From positions 62,001 to 126,000 of the forward strand of contig JARGFM010000003.1 of NCBI GenBank assembly GCA_029210725.1: 64,000 nucleotides of DNA. Direction: 5' to 3'. Every line of letters starts with the position of its first letter. Position 1 is the stretch's first letter. A program made the position numbers and the translations under genes. Of this stretch, positions 8,646 through 18,120 are shown in pieces. Origin of the DNA: Bacteroidales bacterium. GTDB taxonomy: Bacteria > Bacteroidota > Bacteroidia > Bacteroidales > GCA-2748055. The notes beneath the pieces are model-generated. The model made no database searches. It was given only the letters and a program-made list of their open reading frames with translations, and was not told the DNA's origin.

Positions 8646-9611
8646 GTGAAAGAGATCAACATTGCCACCGCACAGTTTCAAACCAGGAACGGGGATAAGA
8701 ACTATAACCTCTCGCGCATCGAAGTGCTTACTGCAGAAGCAGCTGCTCAGGGAGCCAGGATGGTCAGTTTCCATGAATTATGCATCACCTCTTATACTTT
8801 TCTCAGCAGACTTTCCAGGGATCAGATCATGGATCTGGCCGAGGAGGTCCCTTCGGGGGAGAGTGTACAGGAGCTGATCCGTATCGCAGAAAAATACCAG
8901 GTAGCCCTGCTGGCAGGTCTGGTGGAGAAGGAGGGGGACCGTTTGTATAATACCTATGTCTGTGTGACCGGGGAGGGCTTTGTCGCAAAATACAGGAAAC
9001 TGCATCCCTTTATCAGCCAGCATCTTTCCGCCGGAAATGAGTATGTGGTTTTTGACCTGTTCGGCTGCCGGTGCGGAATCCTGATTTGTTATGATAACAA
9101 TGTGATAGAGAATGTCAGGGCCACCACCCTGCTGGGCGCCGAGATCATTTTTATGCCGCACGTGACCGGGTGTACCCCGTCTCCCATGCCCGGAAGGGGA
9201 TGGGTGGACCGGAAATTCTGGGATGAGCGGGAAAAAGACCCGGGTGCCCTGAGGGCAGAGTTTGAGGGCCCCAAGGGGAGGGGCTGGCTCCTGCACTGGC
9301 TCCCGGCCCGGGCCTACGACAACGGGATCTATGCCATATTCTCAAATCCCATCGGTCCCGACGATGACCAGCTGAAAAACGGCAATTCCATGATCCTGGA
9401 CCCTTACGGGGAGATCCTGGCCGAGTGCCGCTCCATGGGCGATGAGGTGGTGGTGGCTGCCTGCACCCCCGATAAGCTGGAGCTGGCTGGAGGTCATCGT
9501 TATAAACAAGCCAGAAGGCCCGAATTATATAAGGATATACTGGGCGCTGGCCATGATGCTTCCCTGCAGGTTGAGTGGATGAAAACCGGCGGAGAAAAAA
9601 GAATCTCTTAG
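8646..9611 (+). CDS. Carbon-nitrogen hydrolase (nitrilase superfamily)
   Basis: Cytosolic amidase/nitrilase-fold enzyme of 321 residues starting at GTG. The catalytic triad is clear: Glu44 in FHELC, Lys118 in KYRKLHPF and Cys148 in GILICYDNNV. Branch-like features include the insertion MPGRGWVDRKFWDER after the Cys, a region that shapes the active site. Members hydrolyse amides such as N-carbamoylputrescine, N-carbamoyl amino acids, omega-amides or aliphatic amides; the substrate cannot be assigned. It lies between the divergent GH13 operon and a convergent permease gene, three bases from the latter's stop, so its context says little. Confidence 0.87.
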   Translation: MKEINIATAQFQTRNGDKNYNLSRIEVLTAEAAAQGARMVSFHELCITSYTFLSRLSRDQIMDLAEEVPSGESVQELIRIAEKYQVALLAGLVEKEGDRLYNTYVCVTGEGFVAKYRKLHPFISQHLSAGNEYVVFDLFGCRCGILICYDNNVIENVRATTLLGAEIIFMPHVTGCTPSPMPGRGWVDRKFWDEREKDPGALRAEFEGPKGRGWLLHWLPARAYDNGIYAIFSNPIGPDDDQLKNGNSMILDPYGEILAECRSMGDEVVVAACTPDKLELAGGHRYKQARRPELYKDILGAGHDASLQVEWMKTGGEKRIS

Positions 9612-9614
9612 CGT

Positions 9615-10976
9615 TTAGACGAACAGACTGGCGAGCATTGTAAAGGCCAGTCCGCATACAGCGATAATGGATTCCATAACGGTCCAGGACCTGAGTGTCT
9701 GGCTTTCATTCATGCCAAAATATTTACTCACCAGCCAGAAGCCACTGTCGTTTACATGGGAAAGCAGGGTAGCCCCCGATGCAATGGAAATCACGATCAG
9801 GGCCAGTTCAGGAGCTCCGGGATTCAGGAAGCTCAGCACCGGGGCCATAATACCCGCGGCAGTGATCATGGCCACTGTGGCCGATCCCTGGGTAACTCTT
9901 ACTATAGCAGCCAGAATCCAGGCCAGGAGAATGGGAGGCAATGCAGAATCTGAAATGGACTGGGCCATCATTTCTCCTATCCCGCTATCCACCAGGATTT
10001 GCTTAAGAACTCCTCCGGCGCCTGTCACCAGGATGATGATTCCGGCAGGTCCCAGTGCCTTGTTGCTGAGATCGAGCAGTTCCTGCTTCGATTTTCCTCT
10101 CCGGATCCCCAGGAAATAAACAGCCAGCAAGGCAGCAATAATCAATGCGCTGAAGGGGTGACCCAGGAAGATCATGATATCAGTCACCAGATTCTTTGCA
10201 AATACTCCCTTATCAACCAGAACTGACGTAAAGGTATTTACGAGGATCAGGAAAAGCGGCACGGCTATTAACAGGGCAATGGACCGGAAAGAGGGCAGCA
10301 AAGAGGGGTCAGTCTTACCGGAGGGATGGTGCACCATCATGTCCTCAGGCGGTTGAATATTGATTTTGCCGGAGATATATTTGCCAAAGACCGGACCCGC
10401 GATGATGGCGGTGGGGATGCCCAGGAGGAAACCAAAGAAGATAACCCACCCCAGCTGTGCATCCAGGATATCTGCCACAGCGATGGGTCCCGGTGTCGGA
10501 GGCATAAAGCTGTGAGTGACAGCCAGGCCGGCGAGCAGCGGAATCCCATAATAGAGGAGGGATTTTTTAGTATCCCTCGACAGGGCGTAGATAATGGGAG
10601 CCAGGATAACCAGTCCCACGTCCAGGAATACCGGGATGGCCACAATAAAACCCGTGAGAACCATGGCCCAGGATGCCCGGTCAGTGCCGAACTTCTTCAC
10701 CAGAAAGTGAGCCAGGGATTCGGCTCCTCCTGAACTTTCAAGAATTTGTCCGAAAATAGCCCCCAATCCCACGACAACTGCGACAAAACCAAGGGTTCCA
10801 CCCATTCCTTCCTGGATGCTTACCAGAATGTCTTTCAGGGGCATCCCGGAGAGAATACCGACAAACATGGAAGTGATCAGGAGGGAGATAAAGGCAGAGA
10901 TCTTGAATTTCAGAACCATCAACAGGAGCAGAGTGACCGCTGCAACGACTAAAATGATGATATGTGGAGTTGACAT
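9615..10976 (-). CDS. GntP-family gluconate/sugar-acid:H+ symporter
   Basis: A 453-residue inner-membrane permease with about 12 to 14 hydrophobic segments along its whole length. Family signatures include the N-terminal KISAFISLLITSMFVGI, the loop GALAGLAVTHSF-like stretch LLAGLAVTHSFMPPTPGP and the C-terminal TQGSATVAMITAAGI and SHVNDSGFWLVSKYFG. GntP proteins import gluconate, fructuronate or other aldonic or hexuronic acids with protons. Import of sugar acids would fit the nearby GH88 and Gfo/Idh/MocA genes, but no dehydratase or kinase is adjacent, so the substrate is open. It is apparently a single-gene unit. Confidence 0.9.
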   Translation of the reverse strand: MSTPHIIILVVAAVTLLLLMVLKFKISAFISLLITSMFVGILSGMPLKDILVSIQEGMGGTLGFVAVVVGLGAIFGQILESSGGAESLAHFLVKKFGTDRASWAMVLTGFIVAIPVFLDVGLVILAPIIYALSRDTKKSLLYYGIPLLAGLAVTHSFMPPTPGPIAVADILDAQLGWVIFFGFLLGIPTAIIAGPVFGKYISGKINIQPPEDMMVHHPSGKTDPSLLPSFRSIALLIAVPLFLILVNTFTSVLVDKGVFAKNLVTDIMIFLGHPFSALIIAALLAVYFLGIRRGKSKQELLDLSNKALGPAGIIILVTGAGGVLKQILVDSGIGEMMAQSISDSALPPILLAWILAAIVRVTQGSATVAMITAAGIMAPVLSFLNPGAPELALIVISIASGATLLSHVNDSGFWLVSKYFGMNESQTLRSWTVMESIIAVCGLAFTMLASLFV

Positions 10977-11070
10977 GAGCAGATTATTTTAGGGCGCCGT
11001 TAAGAGCCGGTTCCATCTTCCGGGAAGCTCCTTTTAGAAAACATCAGGGGCAAACATATTGAATTTTCCA

Positions 11071-11658
11071 TCAATTCGAAAACGGGAAAGGTTGCATCTC
11101 CATATTCTCCCTGAGAGTTTTTTCATTCTCCGGACCCCAGTAGGAGCAGTCCAGTTGAAGGAACACGGAGGTATAGGGGAGCGTACAATTGGTCTTGACC
11201 ACCAGAACCCTGAACAGGGAGGAACTTTCGTCCAGCATCTTAAATGCCTCCTCGTGAAGCAGGGTGTTGACCGGACGTTCATCCAGAAGCTTCGCTGCTG
11301 AGGTCCGGAAGTCTGCGATGCCCGCCACCTGTTCTTCGGTGATGAAAGCGAGTTCCTGATCCTGGTAAATGATGGCTTTCACATGGGTGCTTTCATCTAT
11401 CTCCTGCAGGACATGTTCCAGGGTGGGAAGCAGATCCTGTTCCACATAGAGGTATTTCATACCGGGTGAGGATTGTTCCGGAAAGGCTTTATCCACCACC
11501 AGGATCCAGTTACGGTGGCCAAGCAGGTTCAGGTCCTCTTCCAGTACCTGCGTCCAAGTTGTGTCTGATTGTTCGGGCGGCTGGCCCGGATTTTTGCAGG
11601 AGAGAAGCAGCCCGGATAACAATCCGGTTAAAAGCAGGATTCGGAGGGCGAAATTCAT
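11071..11658 (-). CDS. RbsD/FucU-like protein with a lipoprotein signal
   Basis: 195 residues. Residues 1-21 are a lipoprotein signal (LLTGLLSGLLLSC). The mature part resembles D-ribose pyranase/L-fucose mutarotase: LNLLGHRNWILVVDKAFP aligns with the LGHxDxLVVxDAGLP start of RbsD and keeps the active-site His; VKAIIYQDQ matches the central strand; and LPYTSVFLQLDCSYW matches the C-terminal PYANxILxxGVxF. RbsD and FucU interconvert sugar anomers and are normally cytosolic oligomers, so export as a lipoprotein is unusual. It might supply the right anomer to a periplasmic enzyme or transporter. The alignment is by eye, and the usual PYAN asparagine is replaced by serine. Confidence 0.6.
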   Translation of the reverse strand: MNFALRILLLTGLLSGLLLSCKNPGQPPEQSDTTWTQVLEEDLNLLGHRNWILVVDKAFPEQSSPGMKYLYVEQDLLPTLEHVLQEIDESTHVKAIIYQDQELAFITEEQVAGIADFRTSAAKLLDERPVNTLLHEEAFKMLDESSSLFRVLVVKTNCTLPYTSVFLQLDCSYWGPENEKTLRENMEMQPFPFSN

Positions 11659-11768
11659 CTTAAAAAGTTTGAGTTGTTCAAATATACCGAAAATGATTTC
11701 TTCGGATCAATTAAGAAAAGATATTCCTAACTTAGAGCTTGATCAATTGACTCTGACGAACCTGACTT

Positions 11769-13283
11769 ATGAAGTTGTGCAGTTTTCATCTTATCTGGCT
11801 CCTTTTTCTGACCCTCTTTTCATGCTCGGGACCAACGCAATCAGCCCTGAAGCCCAATGTCGTATTCATCCTTGTGGACGATCTGGGATGGGCCGACCTT
11901 GGATGCTACGGAAGCACCTTTCATGAAACCCCCAACATAGACCGGCTGGCCGCGGAATCCATGCGGTTCACCAGTGCCTATGCAGCCTGTCCGGTCTGTT
12001 CTCCTACCCGGGCCAGTATAATGACCGGGAAATATCCGGCCAGGATTGGTGTGACCGACTGGATTACAGGCCGGCAAAGCTATAGTGCCGGGTTGCCCTG
12101 CGATATGTTGCTTTCCCGGGCTTTTGAACATGAAGTAAAACTGGAGGAAATTACCCTTGCCGAAGCCATGAAGCAGGCGGGATACCGGACCTTTTTTGCA
12201 GGCAAGTGGCACCTGGGTGAGGATTCTGTTTACTGGCCGGAACACCAGGGATTTGAAATCAATAAAGGGGGTTGGAGCGTTGGGTCCCCCAGAGGGGGCT
12301 ATTTCAGCCCCTATATCAATCCCAGGCTGGAGAGCGGCCCGGAAGGGGAGTGCCTCACGGACAGGCTCACCGATGAATCGATCCGGTTTATGGAGGATCA
12401 TGCTTCCGAACCTTTCTTTCTTTATCTCTCCTATTATACGGTTCATAATCCACAGCAAGGGAAGCCCGCACTTATTGAAAAGTATAAGAAAAAGATAATA
12501 TCCGAAGGTCTGAATCCTGATGCCATGGAGACCACGGACAGGGAATGGATCAGGTATGCACCTCCGGATGGCAGGTTCGTGGAGCGGGTGCAACAGGGAC
12601 ACCCCGCCTACGCAGCCATGATTGAGACCCTGGATACCAATGTGGGCAGATTGCTGAAGAAACTGGAAGAGCTGGAGCTGGATAAAAACACCATTGTATT
12701 CTTTATGTCCGATAACGGCGGACTTTCGACCGCGGAGGGTTCTCCCACCTCCAATTCTCCCCTCAGGGCCGGGAAGGGCTGGATGTATGAAGGAGGAATA
12801 CGGGAGCCCATGTTTATCAGGTGGCCCGGTACCGGTTCGCAGGGAACCCTGTCGGATGTTCCGGTCACCAGCACAGACTTTTATCCCACGATCCTGGAAA
12901 TGGCCGGTTTAGAACTGATGCCTGCCCAGCATATGGACGGGCTAAGTCTGGTCCCGCTTTTTACATGGAAAGGCGGACTGGCGGAACGACCCCTTTTCTG
13001 GCATTATCCGCACTACAGCAATCAGGGCGGGAAACCGGCAGCCGCTGTTCGCCTGGGCGACTACAAACTCATTGAGTTTTTCGATCCGGGCCTGGTGGAG
13101 CTTTACCACCTGGCCGGCGATCCGGGAGAGGCCAGGAACCTGGCAAAGGAGATGCCGGAGAAAGCCGGGGAGCTGCTTCAGCTTCTCCACTCCTGGCAAA
13201 AGGAGGTGGGAGCCGGGGGCATGGACCCCAATCCTGATTATGATCCGGCTTACTTAAGAGAAAATTATCTGAATAAACCCTAA
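11769..13283 (+). CDS. Sulfatase (Cys-type, S1 family), lipoprotein
   Basis: 504 residues, lipoprotein signal WLLFLTLFSC (Cys19). The first metal site is VDD at Asp37-Asp38 (VVFILVDDLGWADLGCYG). The formylglycine motif CSPTR begins at Cys77, so activation needs an anaerobic sulfatase-maturating enzyme, which is not in this window. FAGKWHLG and FFMSDNGG give the further active-site lysine/histidine and metal residues. The enzyme removes sulfate esters from carbohydrates in the periplasm or at the surface. GH88 follows 14 bases later, a pairing seen in uronate-rich sulfated glycan loci. The start is the ATG at 11769; upstream in-frame ATGs are absent. Confidence 0.93.
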   Translation: MKLCSFHLIWLLFLTLFSCSGPTQSALKPNVVFILVDDLGWADLGCYGSTFHETPNIDRLAAESMRFTSAYAACPVCSPTRASIMTGKYPARIGVTDWITGRQSYSAGLPCDMLLSRAFEHEVKLEEITLAEAMKQAGYRTFFAGKWHLGEDSVYWPEHQGFEINKGGWSVGSPRGGYFSPYINPRLESGPEGECLTDRLTDESIRFMEDHASEPFFLYLSYYTVHNPQQGKPALIEKYKKKIISEGLNPDAMETTDREWIRYAPPDGRFVERVQQGHPAYAAMIETLDTNVGRLLKKLEELELDKNTIVFFMSDNGGLSTAEGSPTSNSPLRAGKGWMYEGGIREPMFIRWPGTGSQGTLSDVPVTSTDFYPTILEMAGLELMPAQHMDGLSLVPLFTWKGGLAERPLFWHYPHYSNQGGKPAAAVRLGDYKLIEFFDPGLVELYHLAGDPGEARNLAKEMPEKAGELLQLLHSWQKEVGAGGMDPNPDYDPAYLRENYLNKP

Positions 13284-13297
13284 TTCATAAACTTCCC

Positions 13298-14386
13298 ATG
13301 AGAATAAGCTGTCTAATTTCTTTATCAACAGTACTTGTAGTATTAAGCTCCTGCAAAAGTCCTTCCGGGGAGACAAAAGAACTTACCCTGGAACAAATCG
13401 GCCGGCAGCTGGAGCTGCTGGATCAGAACATCCAGAGGGCGCAGTCTGAGGCTGCACTGACCGGAGAATCCCAGTGGAAGGAGAAAGCCCTTAAATATAC
13501 CGCTGAACTGGAAGAGCAGCAGTTTAATGGTTCCAATCACGATGTGGGCTTCAGGATGTTCTGCAGTTACGGGAATGCGCTCCGCCTGACGGGAGATACC
13601 TCTTTTATCCCGGTGCTGGAACAGTCGGCAAAGACCCTGATCGGCCGCTTCTATGAGAATGTGGGGTGTATCCGGTCGTGGGATTTTAACCAGGAGAACT
13701 GGCAGTGTCCCGTGATCATTGACAATATGATGAACCTGGAGCTGCTTTTCTGGGCATCCGGGCAGAGTGGTGATCCGGTGTACCGGGACATGGCCATCCG
13801 TCATGCGCTTACCACCATGGAAAACCATTTCCGTCCCGATAACAGTTCTGTTCATGTGGTCGATTACGACACCCTTACGGGAGCGGTGCGACAAAAGAAC
13901 ACGCACCAGGGTTATTCCGACCAGTCGGCCTGGTCCAGGGGCCAGGCCTGGGGACTCTATGGCTATACCATGACCTACCGGCTGACGGATCATATCGAGT
14001 TCCTGAAGCAGGCAGAACGCATTGCCGGTTTTCTGCTCGGGCATCCCCGCATGCCGGACGACCTGGTCCCTTACTGGGATTATGATGCCCCGGGGATCCC
14101 TGAAGAACCCAGGGATGTATCGGCCGCGGCCATCATGGCGTCTGCCCTGTACGAATTATGCAGGTATTCGGAAAAAGGGGCCTACTACAAGGAGCAGGCA
14201 GACAGGATCATGGAGAGCCTGGGAACCACCTATGCTTCAAAGCCGGGTGAGAATTACGGATTTATACTCGGGCATTCGGTGGGTTCGAAACCTGCCGCTT
14301 CGGAGGTGGATGTCCCTTTGAACTATGCCGACTACTATTACCTGGAGGCGCTGCTCCGGAAAAAGAATCTGGATAAAGGAGAGTAG
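13298..14386 (+). CDS. Glycoside hydrolase family 88 unsaturated glucuronyl hydrolase, lipoprotein
   Basis: 362 residues with a lipoprotein signal (STVLVVLSSC). The (alpha/alpha)6-barrel family is recognised from SNHDVGFRMFCSYGNALRLTG and from CPVIIDNMMNLELLFWASG; the two conserved aspartates are Asp82 and Asp142, matching Asp88 and Asp149 of the characterised enzyme. YSDQSAWSRGQAWGLYGYTM is a second signature. GH88 removes the 4,5-unsaturated uronate that polysaccharide lyases leave on oligosaccharides (glycosaminoglycans, ulvan and similar). No polysaccharide lyase is in the window, so the lyase must be encoded elsewhere. It forms a unit with the preceding sulfatase. Confidence 0.92.
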   Translation: MRISCLISLSTVLVVLSSCKSPSGETKELTLEQIGRQLELLDQNIQRAQSEAALTGESQWKEKALKYTAELEEQQFNGSNHDVGFRMFCSYGNALRLTGDTSFIPVLEQSAKTLIGRFYENVGCIRSWDFNQENWQCPVIIDNMMNLELLFWASGQSGDPVYRDMAIRHALTTMENHFRPDNSSVHVVDYDTLTGAVRQKNTHQGYSDQSAWSRGQAWGLYGYTMTYRLTDHIEFLKQAERIAGFLLGHPRMPDDLVPYWDYDAPGIPEEPRDVSAAAIMASALYELCRYSEKGAYYKEQADRIMESLGTTYASKPGENYGFILGHSVGSKPAASEVDVPLNYADYYYLEALLRKKNLDKGE

Positions 14387-14470
14387 GATGTGTGGGGCAC
14401 GGCCATCCCCTCAAAAAAATAATTGCGATATTGGTGCTTTAGAACTTGTTGATTAAAAAAAACCAATCCT

Positions 14471-15469
14471 ATGAAAAAGACTTTCCTGCTGGCTTCTGCC
14501 TTGATCTCTCTGGCCGGACAAATCAGTGCTGCGGATCTTCCGGGAGCCTACCAATATGTGGATCAGGTACTCTGGGTGGTGTCGGATGCGGAAAACACCA
14601 TGGTCAAGTACCGGGAACTGGGTTTCGACCAGTTCAGGGACCTGGGCACGGTGGAAGTGAAATCATGGAAGACGGAGAGTGTAAGCATGGCCAGGCTCAT
14701 TTGTGCCAACCTGGGTGGTGCCCATGTGAACTGGATCCAGCCCCTGGAAGGGGAATCTGTATTCAATGATTTTCTTATCGCCCACGGCGATGCAGCCATG
14801 AGCCTGGTTCACAGGTTCCCGGATGTCAATGAGCTGAAAGAGGAGATTGGACGCCTGGAAGAACTCGGAACCGGAGTTCTTGATCAGATAAGCATGAAGA
14901 CCAGCGAGGGGGAACTGGCCTATGTGCTGATGAATACGGAGGCGGATGGCAAATATGTTCTTGGCTTTACCTATGAAGACCATGGACTGGCCGTTCACAC
15001 AGCCTTATGCGATGATAACCAGCTGGAGCTGAGGCTAAATCAATATGCCTTTGCCATTAAAGATCCAAAACCGGTATCCGCATTCTGGAAGCGGATCGGA
15101 CTGCCAGAGCTGGAGATCAGGCATCCGGAGCTGGGCGAGCCCATGTATTATGGAAAACCGGCCGGGCATGAACTGATCCAGGGCTGGCAGCGCCACGGTG
15201 AAATCGCTTATGAGTGGTGCATTCCTGTAAAACCCCCCATCGTCTATGAGGATCATATAAAACTGCACGGGGAAGGGATCCACCACCTGGCCTTCTCTGT
15301 CAAGGATATGGATGTGGTCCTGGAAGACTTCACCTCAAAAGGATTTGTGGTCTCCATGGGAGGAACCTGGGGTGAAAAAGATAAACCCGGTTCTGGCCGC
15401 TATGAGTACATGGACCTGGAGCAGGCCGGTGGACTGACCATGGAGCTTTTGTGGAATTATCCGGAGTAA
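14471..15469 (+). CDS. Exported VOC-superfamily (glyoxalase/dioxygenase fold) protein
   Basis: 332 residues with a cleavable signal peptide (LLASALISLAGQISA). Two VOC-type halves are apparent: residues about 28-140 (YVDQVLWVVSDAENTMVKYREL) and about 190-330, with the well-kept IHHLAFSVKDMDVVLEDF and a closing MDLEQAGGLTMELLW. VOC proteins bind a divalent metal and catalyse isomerisation, epimerisation, lyase or dioxygenase reactions; export to the periplasm is uncommon. The Gfo/Idh/MocA gene 68 bases downstream suggests work on an oxidised or acidic sugar, but this is inference. No specific reaction can be assigned. Confidence 0.75.
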   Translation: MKKTFLLASALISLAGQISAADLPGAYQYVDQVLWVVSDAENTMVKYRELGFDQFRDLGTVEVKSWKTESVSMARLICANLGGAHVNWIQPLEGESVFNDFLIAHGDAAMSLVHRFPDVNELKEEIGRLEELGTGVLDQISMKTSEGELAYVLMNTEADGKYVLGFTYEDHGLAVHTALCDDNQLELRLNQYAFAIKDPKPVSAFWKRIGLPELEIRHPELGEPMYYGKPAGHELIQGWQRHGEIAYEWCIPVKPPIVYEDHIKLHGEGIHHLAFSVKDMDVVLEDFTSKGFVVSMGGTWGEKDKPGSGRYEYMDLEQAGGLTMELLWNYPE

Positions 15470-15537
15470 TTTGCCAGAAAAAGCCACCATCAGTTACACA
15501 CGAGGATTAAATAACAAGCATTTAAACTCTAACATTT

Positions 15538-16734
15538 ATGAAATTTAAAAATATTGCCATGCTGGGTGGCGGATTTATCGGGGATTTTTATGTGCATGCC
15601 CTGCACGGTCAGCGCCGAAACGACCGGGTTCAGATGGTATATTCCAGGAGCGAATCCAGTGCAAAGAAAGTGGCCGAAAGGCATGGTATTTCAAACTGGA
15701 CCACAGATATAAAGGAAGCCGTTCAGCATCCCGGTATTGATACCGTCGTTGTAGCACTCCCTAATTTTCTGCATCTGGAGGCGGTGAGGATGGCAGCTGA
15801 AGCCGGCAAGGCCATTCTGGTCACCAAGCCCCTGGGGCGCAATGCCGCCGAGGCCAAAGAGATGCTGGATCTGGTGGAGAAACACGGTGTTTTCCACGGG
15901 TACCTGGAAGATTTGTGCTATACCCCCAAAACGCTGAAGGCAGTGGAATCGGTGAAAAACGGGGCCCTGGGAGATATTCTCTGGGTACGTGCCCGGGAAA
16001 CCCATCCGGGTCCGCACAGCGACTGGTTCTGGAACCCCGAGCTTTCGGGGGGTGGTGCCATCATTGACCTGGGTTGCCACTGCATTGAAATTGCCAGGAA
16101 CTATATAGGCAAGGAGGTCAGGCCGGTGGAGGTGATGTGCTGGGCCGATACCCAGGTAAAACCCATCGAAGCAGAGGACCATGCCATTGCTCTGGTTAAG
16201 TACGCTTCAGGGGCCATTGCCCAGTTCGAGGTAAGCTGGTGTTTCCGGGGAGGGATGGATCTGCGGGACGAAGTAATGGGAGTGGAGGGAACCATATTCC
16301 TTAACCATTTTTTACGTACCGGTTTTGAAATGTATACGGCAGTAGGTGAAGGCGACTATGTGGCCGAAAAAGCCGAATCGGCCACCGGCTGGCTATTCCC
16401 GGTGGGAGACGAGGTCAATGCCCTGGGCTACGATTTTATGTTCACCGATATGTTCAATGCCATGGATGCGGGTACCCAGGCGATGGAGACCTTTTATGAC
16501 GGGTATGTGGTCAATGCCATAATGGATGCCTGCTACAAATCTTCTGCTTCGAAAAAGTGGGAGCCCGTGGAACTGGAGGACTGGCGGGGCAGCGAAGAGC
16601 TTGCCAGGGGTCCCAAATACAAGGACTATGACGAAGGGTATTACCTGATCAAAGAGGAAATAATCCCCGATGGAACGGTGAAGCTCATCCTGAAGGACAA
16701 GTCTTCAGGAGAGATCATCCAGAAAATCAAATAG
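15538..16734 (+). CDS. Gfo/Idh/MocA family oxidoreductase (cytosolic)
   Basis: 398 residues, no signal peptide. The Rossmann glycine motif is [11 protein letters not shown] at the N-terminus, followed by the strand [14 protein letters not shown]. The usual EKP motif reads TKP ([10 protein letters not shown]), which removes the common glutamate but keeps the lysine and proline. [17 protein letters not shown] carries the His pair region used in catalysis. Such NAD(P)-dependent enzymes oxidise or reduce sugar hydroxyls, often at C3. It is probably cotranscribed with the exported VOC protein upstream. The substrate is unknown. Confidence 0.87.
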   Translation: MKFKNIAMLGGGFIGDFYVHALHGQRRNDRVQMVYSRSESSAKKVAERHGISNWTTDIKEAVQHPGIDTVVVALPNFLHLEAVRMAAEAGKAILVTKPLGRNAAEAKEMLDLVEKHGVFHGYLEDLCYTPKTLKAVESVKNGALGDILWVRARETHPGPHSDWFWNPELSGGGAIIDLGCHCIEIARNYIGKEVRPVEVMCWADTQVKPIEAEDHAIALVKYASGAIAQFEVSWCFRGGMDLRDEVMGVEGTIFLNHFLRTGFEMYTAVGEGDYVAEKAESATGWLFPVGDEVNALGYDFMFTDMFNAMDAGTQAMETFYDGYVVNAIMDACYKSSASKKWEPVELEDWRGSEELARGPKYKDYDEGYYLIKEEIIPDGTVKLILKDKSSGEIIQKIK

Positions 16735-16749
16735 AAGACAGATCCAGGC

Positions 16750-17943
16750 TTACACGGCCTTCTTTTTTTCTCTGAACAGAAAGATAAAGATCACCAGTAT
16801 CACGGCGGCAATCACGGTGGGGACATACCAGATTTTTTCCCAGTCGGCCACTCCGCCCACGGTAAGGGAGTCGATGGTTCGTCCGGCAAACCAGGTCCCG
16901 ATAAACATACCCAGTCCGTAAGTGGCAAAGGTGATCAGTCCCTGCGCCGAACTCTTCAGGTTGTCCGGGGCCTTTTCATCCACGAAGATCTGCCCGGTAA
17001 CCACGAAGAAGTCATAGCAGACCCCGTGCAGGATGATGGCGGTATAGATCATCCATACACCGCTTTCCGCATCCCCGTTGGCAAAGAGCAGAAAGCGCAC
17101 CAGCCAGGCGGTGATACCGATAAAGAGAACCCGTTTTACTCCGAAACGGGTGATAAAGAAGGGCAGGATCAGGATAAAGAGGATCTCGGCCATCTGGCCC
17201 ATGCTGATCCGGTTGGGGATGATATCTGTCGGGATCCCGATGTCGGACATAAAGGAGGCGGTGAATCCAAAATAGAAGGAGACCGGAATAAAGATCAATA
17301 CCGAGGCAATCATGATGGTGGCGAAGGCGCGGGATTTAAACAGGCTGAGGGCATCCAGTCCGATAAGTTCTTTCAAATTGGCCTTCTTCTCTTTCTTCGG
17401 GGGCACATGAGGCAGGGTGAAACTGTAGAATCCCAGCATGAGCGAGGCGGCAGCCCCCACGTAGAGCTGCTCGACGGTAAGGGTATATCCCAGCCAGCCA
17501 ATCACATTATTGGCCACGATCCAACCGATGGTACCCAGTACGCGTACTCCCGGAAACTGCTTTCCCGGATTATCCATCTGATGGAAGGAGAGAGAGTTGG
17601 ATAGCGCCATGGTTGGGGCATAAGTGAGTGTATACAACAGGAGAGCCGGATAGAAAAACTGAAAAGTGGTGGCCCTGGAGGCCACGATCAGCAGAACGGC
17701 CCCCAGGATATGCATCGATCCCAGGACTTTTTCCGTTGCAAAATATTTATCGGCAATCAGGCCCACAAAGAAGGGCGAGATCATGGCCGAGATGGCAAAG
17801 GTGCCGTAGCAAAGCCCGATTTGCGTGGCGGTAAAACCCAGGGTTTGTCCCAGGTAGGTATTCAGGGTTACATACCAGGTTCCCCAGATGAAATACTGGA
17901 GGAACATCATGGTGGAGAGTTGCAGTCTGGTCTTAAGGCCCAT
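16750..17943 (-). CDS. Nucleoside:H+ symporter-like MFS permease (NupG type)
   Basis: 397 residues with about 12 membrane segments. The N-terminus MGLKTRLQLSTMMFLQYFIWG followed by GTWYVTLNTYL and the loop ISPFFVGLIADKYF are typical of the nucleoside:H+ symporter family. The open frame extends 153 codons further upstream, but that part has no family similarity and overlaps the divergent gene, so I start at the ATG whose complement lies at 17941-17943. It would import nucleosides across the inner membrane, which fits DeoC just downstream of its divergent neighbour. Bacteroidota members of this family can also carry other substrates, so nucleoside transport is probable rather than proven. Confidence 0.87.
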   Translation of the reverse strand: MGLKTRLQLSTMMFLQYFIWGTWYVTLNTYLGQTLGFTATQIGLCYGTFAISAMISPFFVGLIADKYFATEKVLGSMHILGAVLLIVASRATTFQFFYPALLLYTLTYAPTMALSNSLSFHQMDNPGKQFPGVRVLGTIGWIVANNVIGWLGYTLTVEQLYVGAAASLMLGFYSFTLPHVPPKKEKKANLKELIGLDALSLFKSRAFATIMIASVLIFIPVSFYFGFTASFMSDIGIPTDIIPNRISMGQMAEILFILILPFFITRFGVKRVLFIGITAWLVRFLLFANGDAESGVWMIYTAIILHGVCYDFFVVTGQIFVDEKAPDNLKSSAQGLITFATYGLGMFIGTWFAGRTIDSLTVGGVADWEKIWYVPTVIAAVILVIFIFLFREKKKAV

Positions 17944-18120
17944 AGTTTTACTTTTGTCTGAAAATAGTAATAAATCTTTTATCTTCCATATGCTTCGTTC
18001 ATCCAGATCCTTTCTCAGATGAATATGCCTCCCTGAGACGGCTTGCTTAAAAGTAATAGATATGTTCTTGGTCCGGGGCTTATTTTTTTGATTAATCTTC
18101 CCTACATTTAGTCTCTGCTG

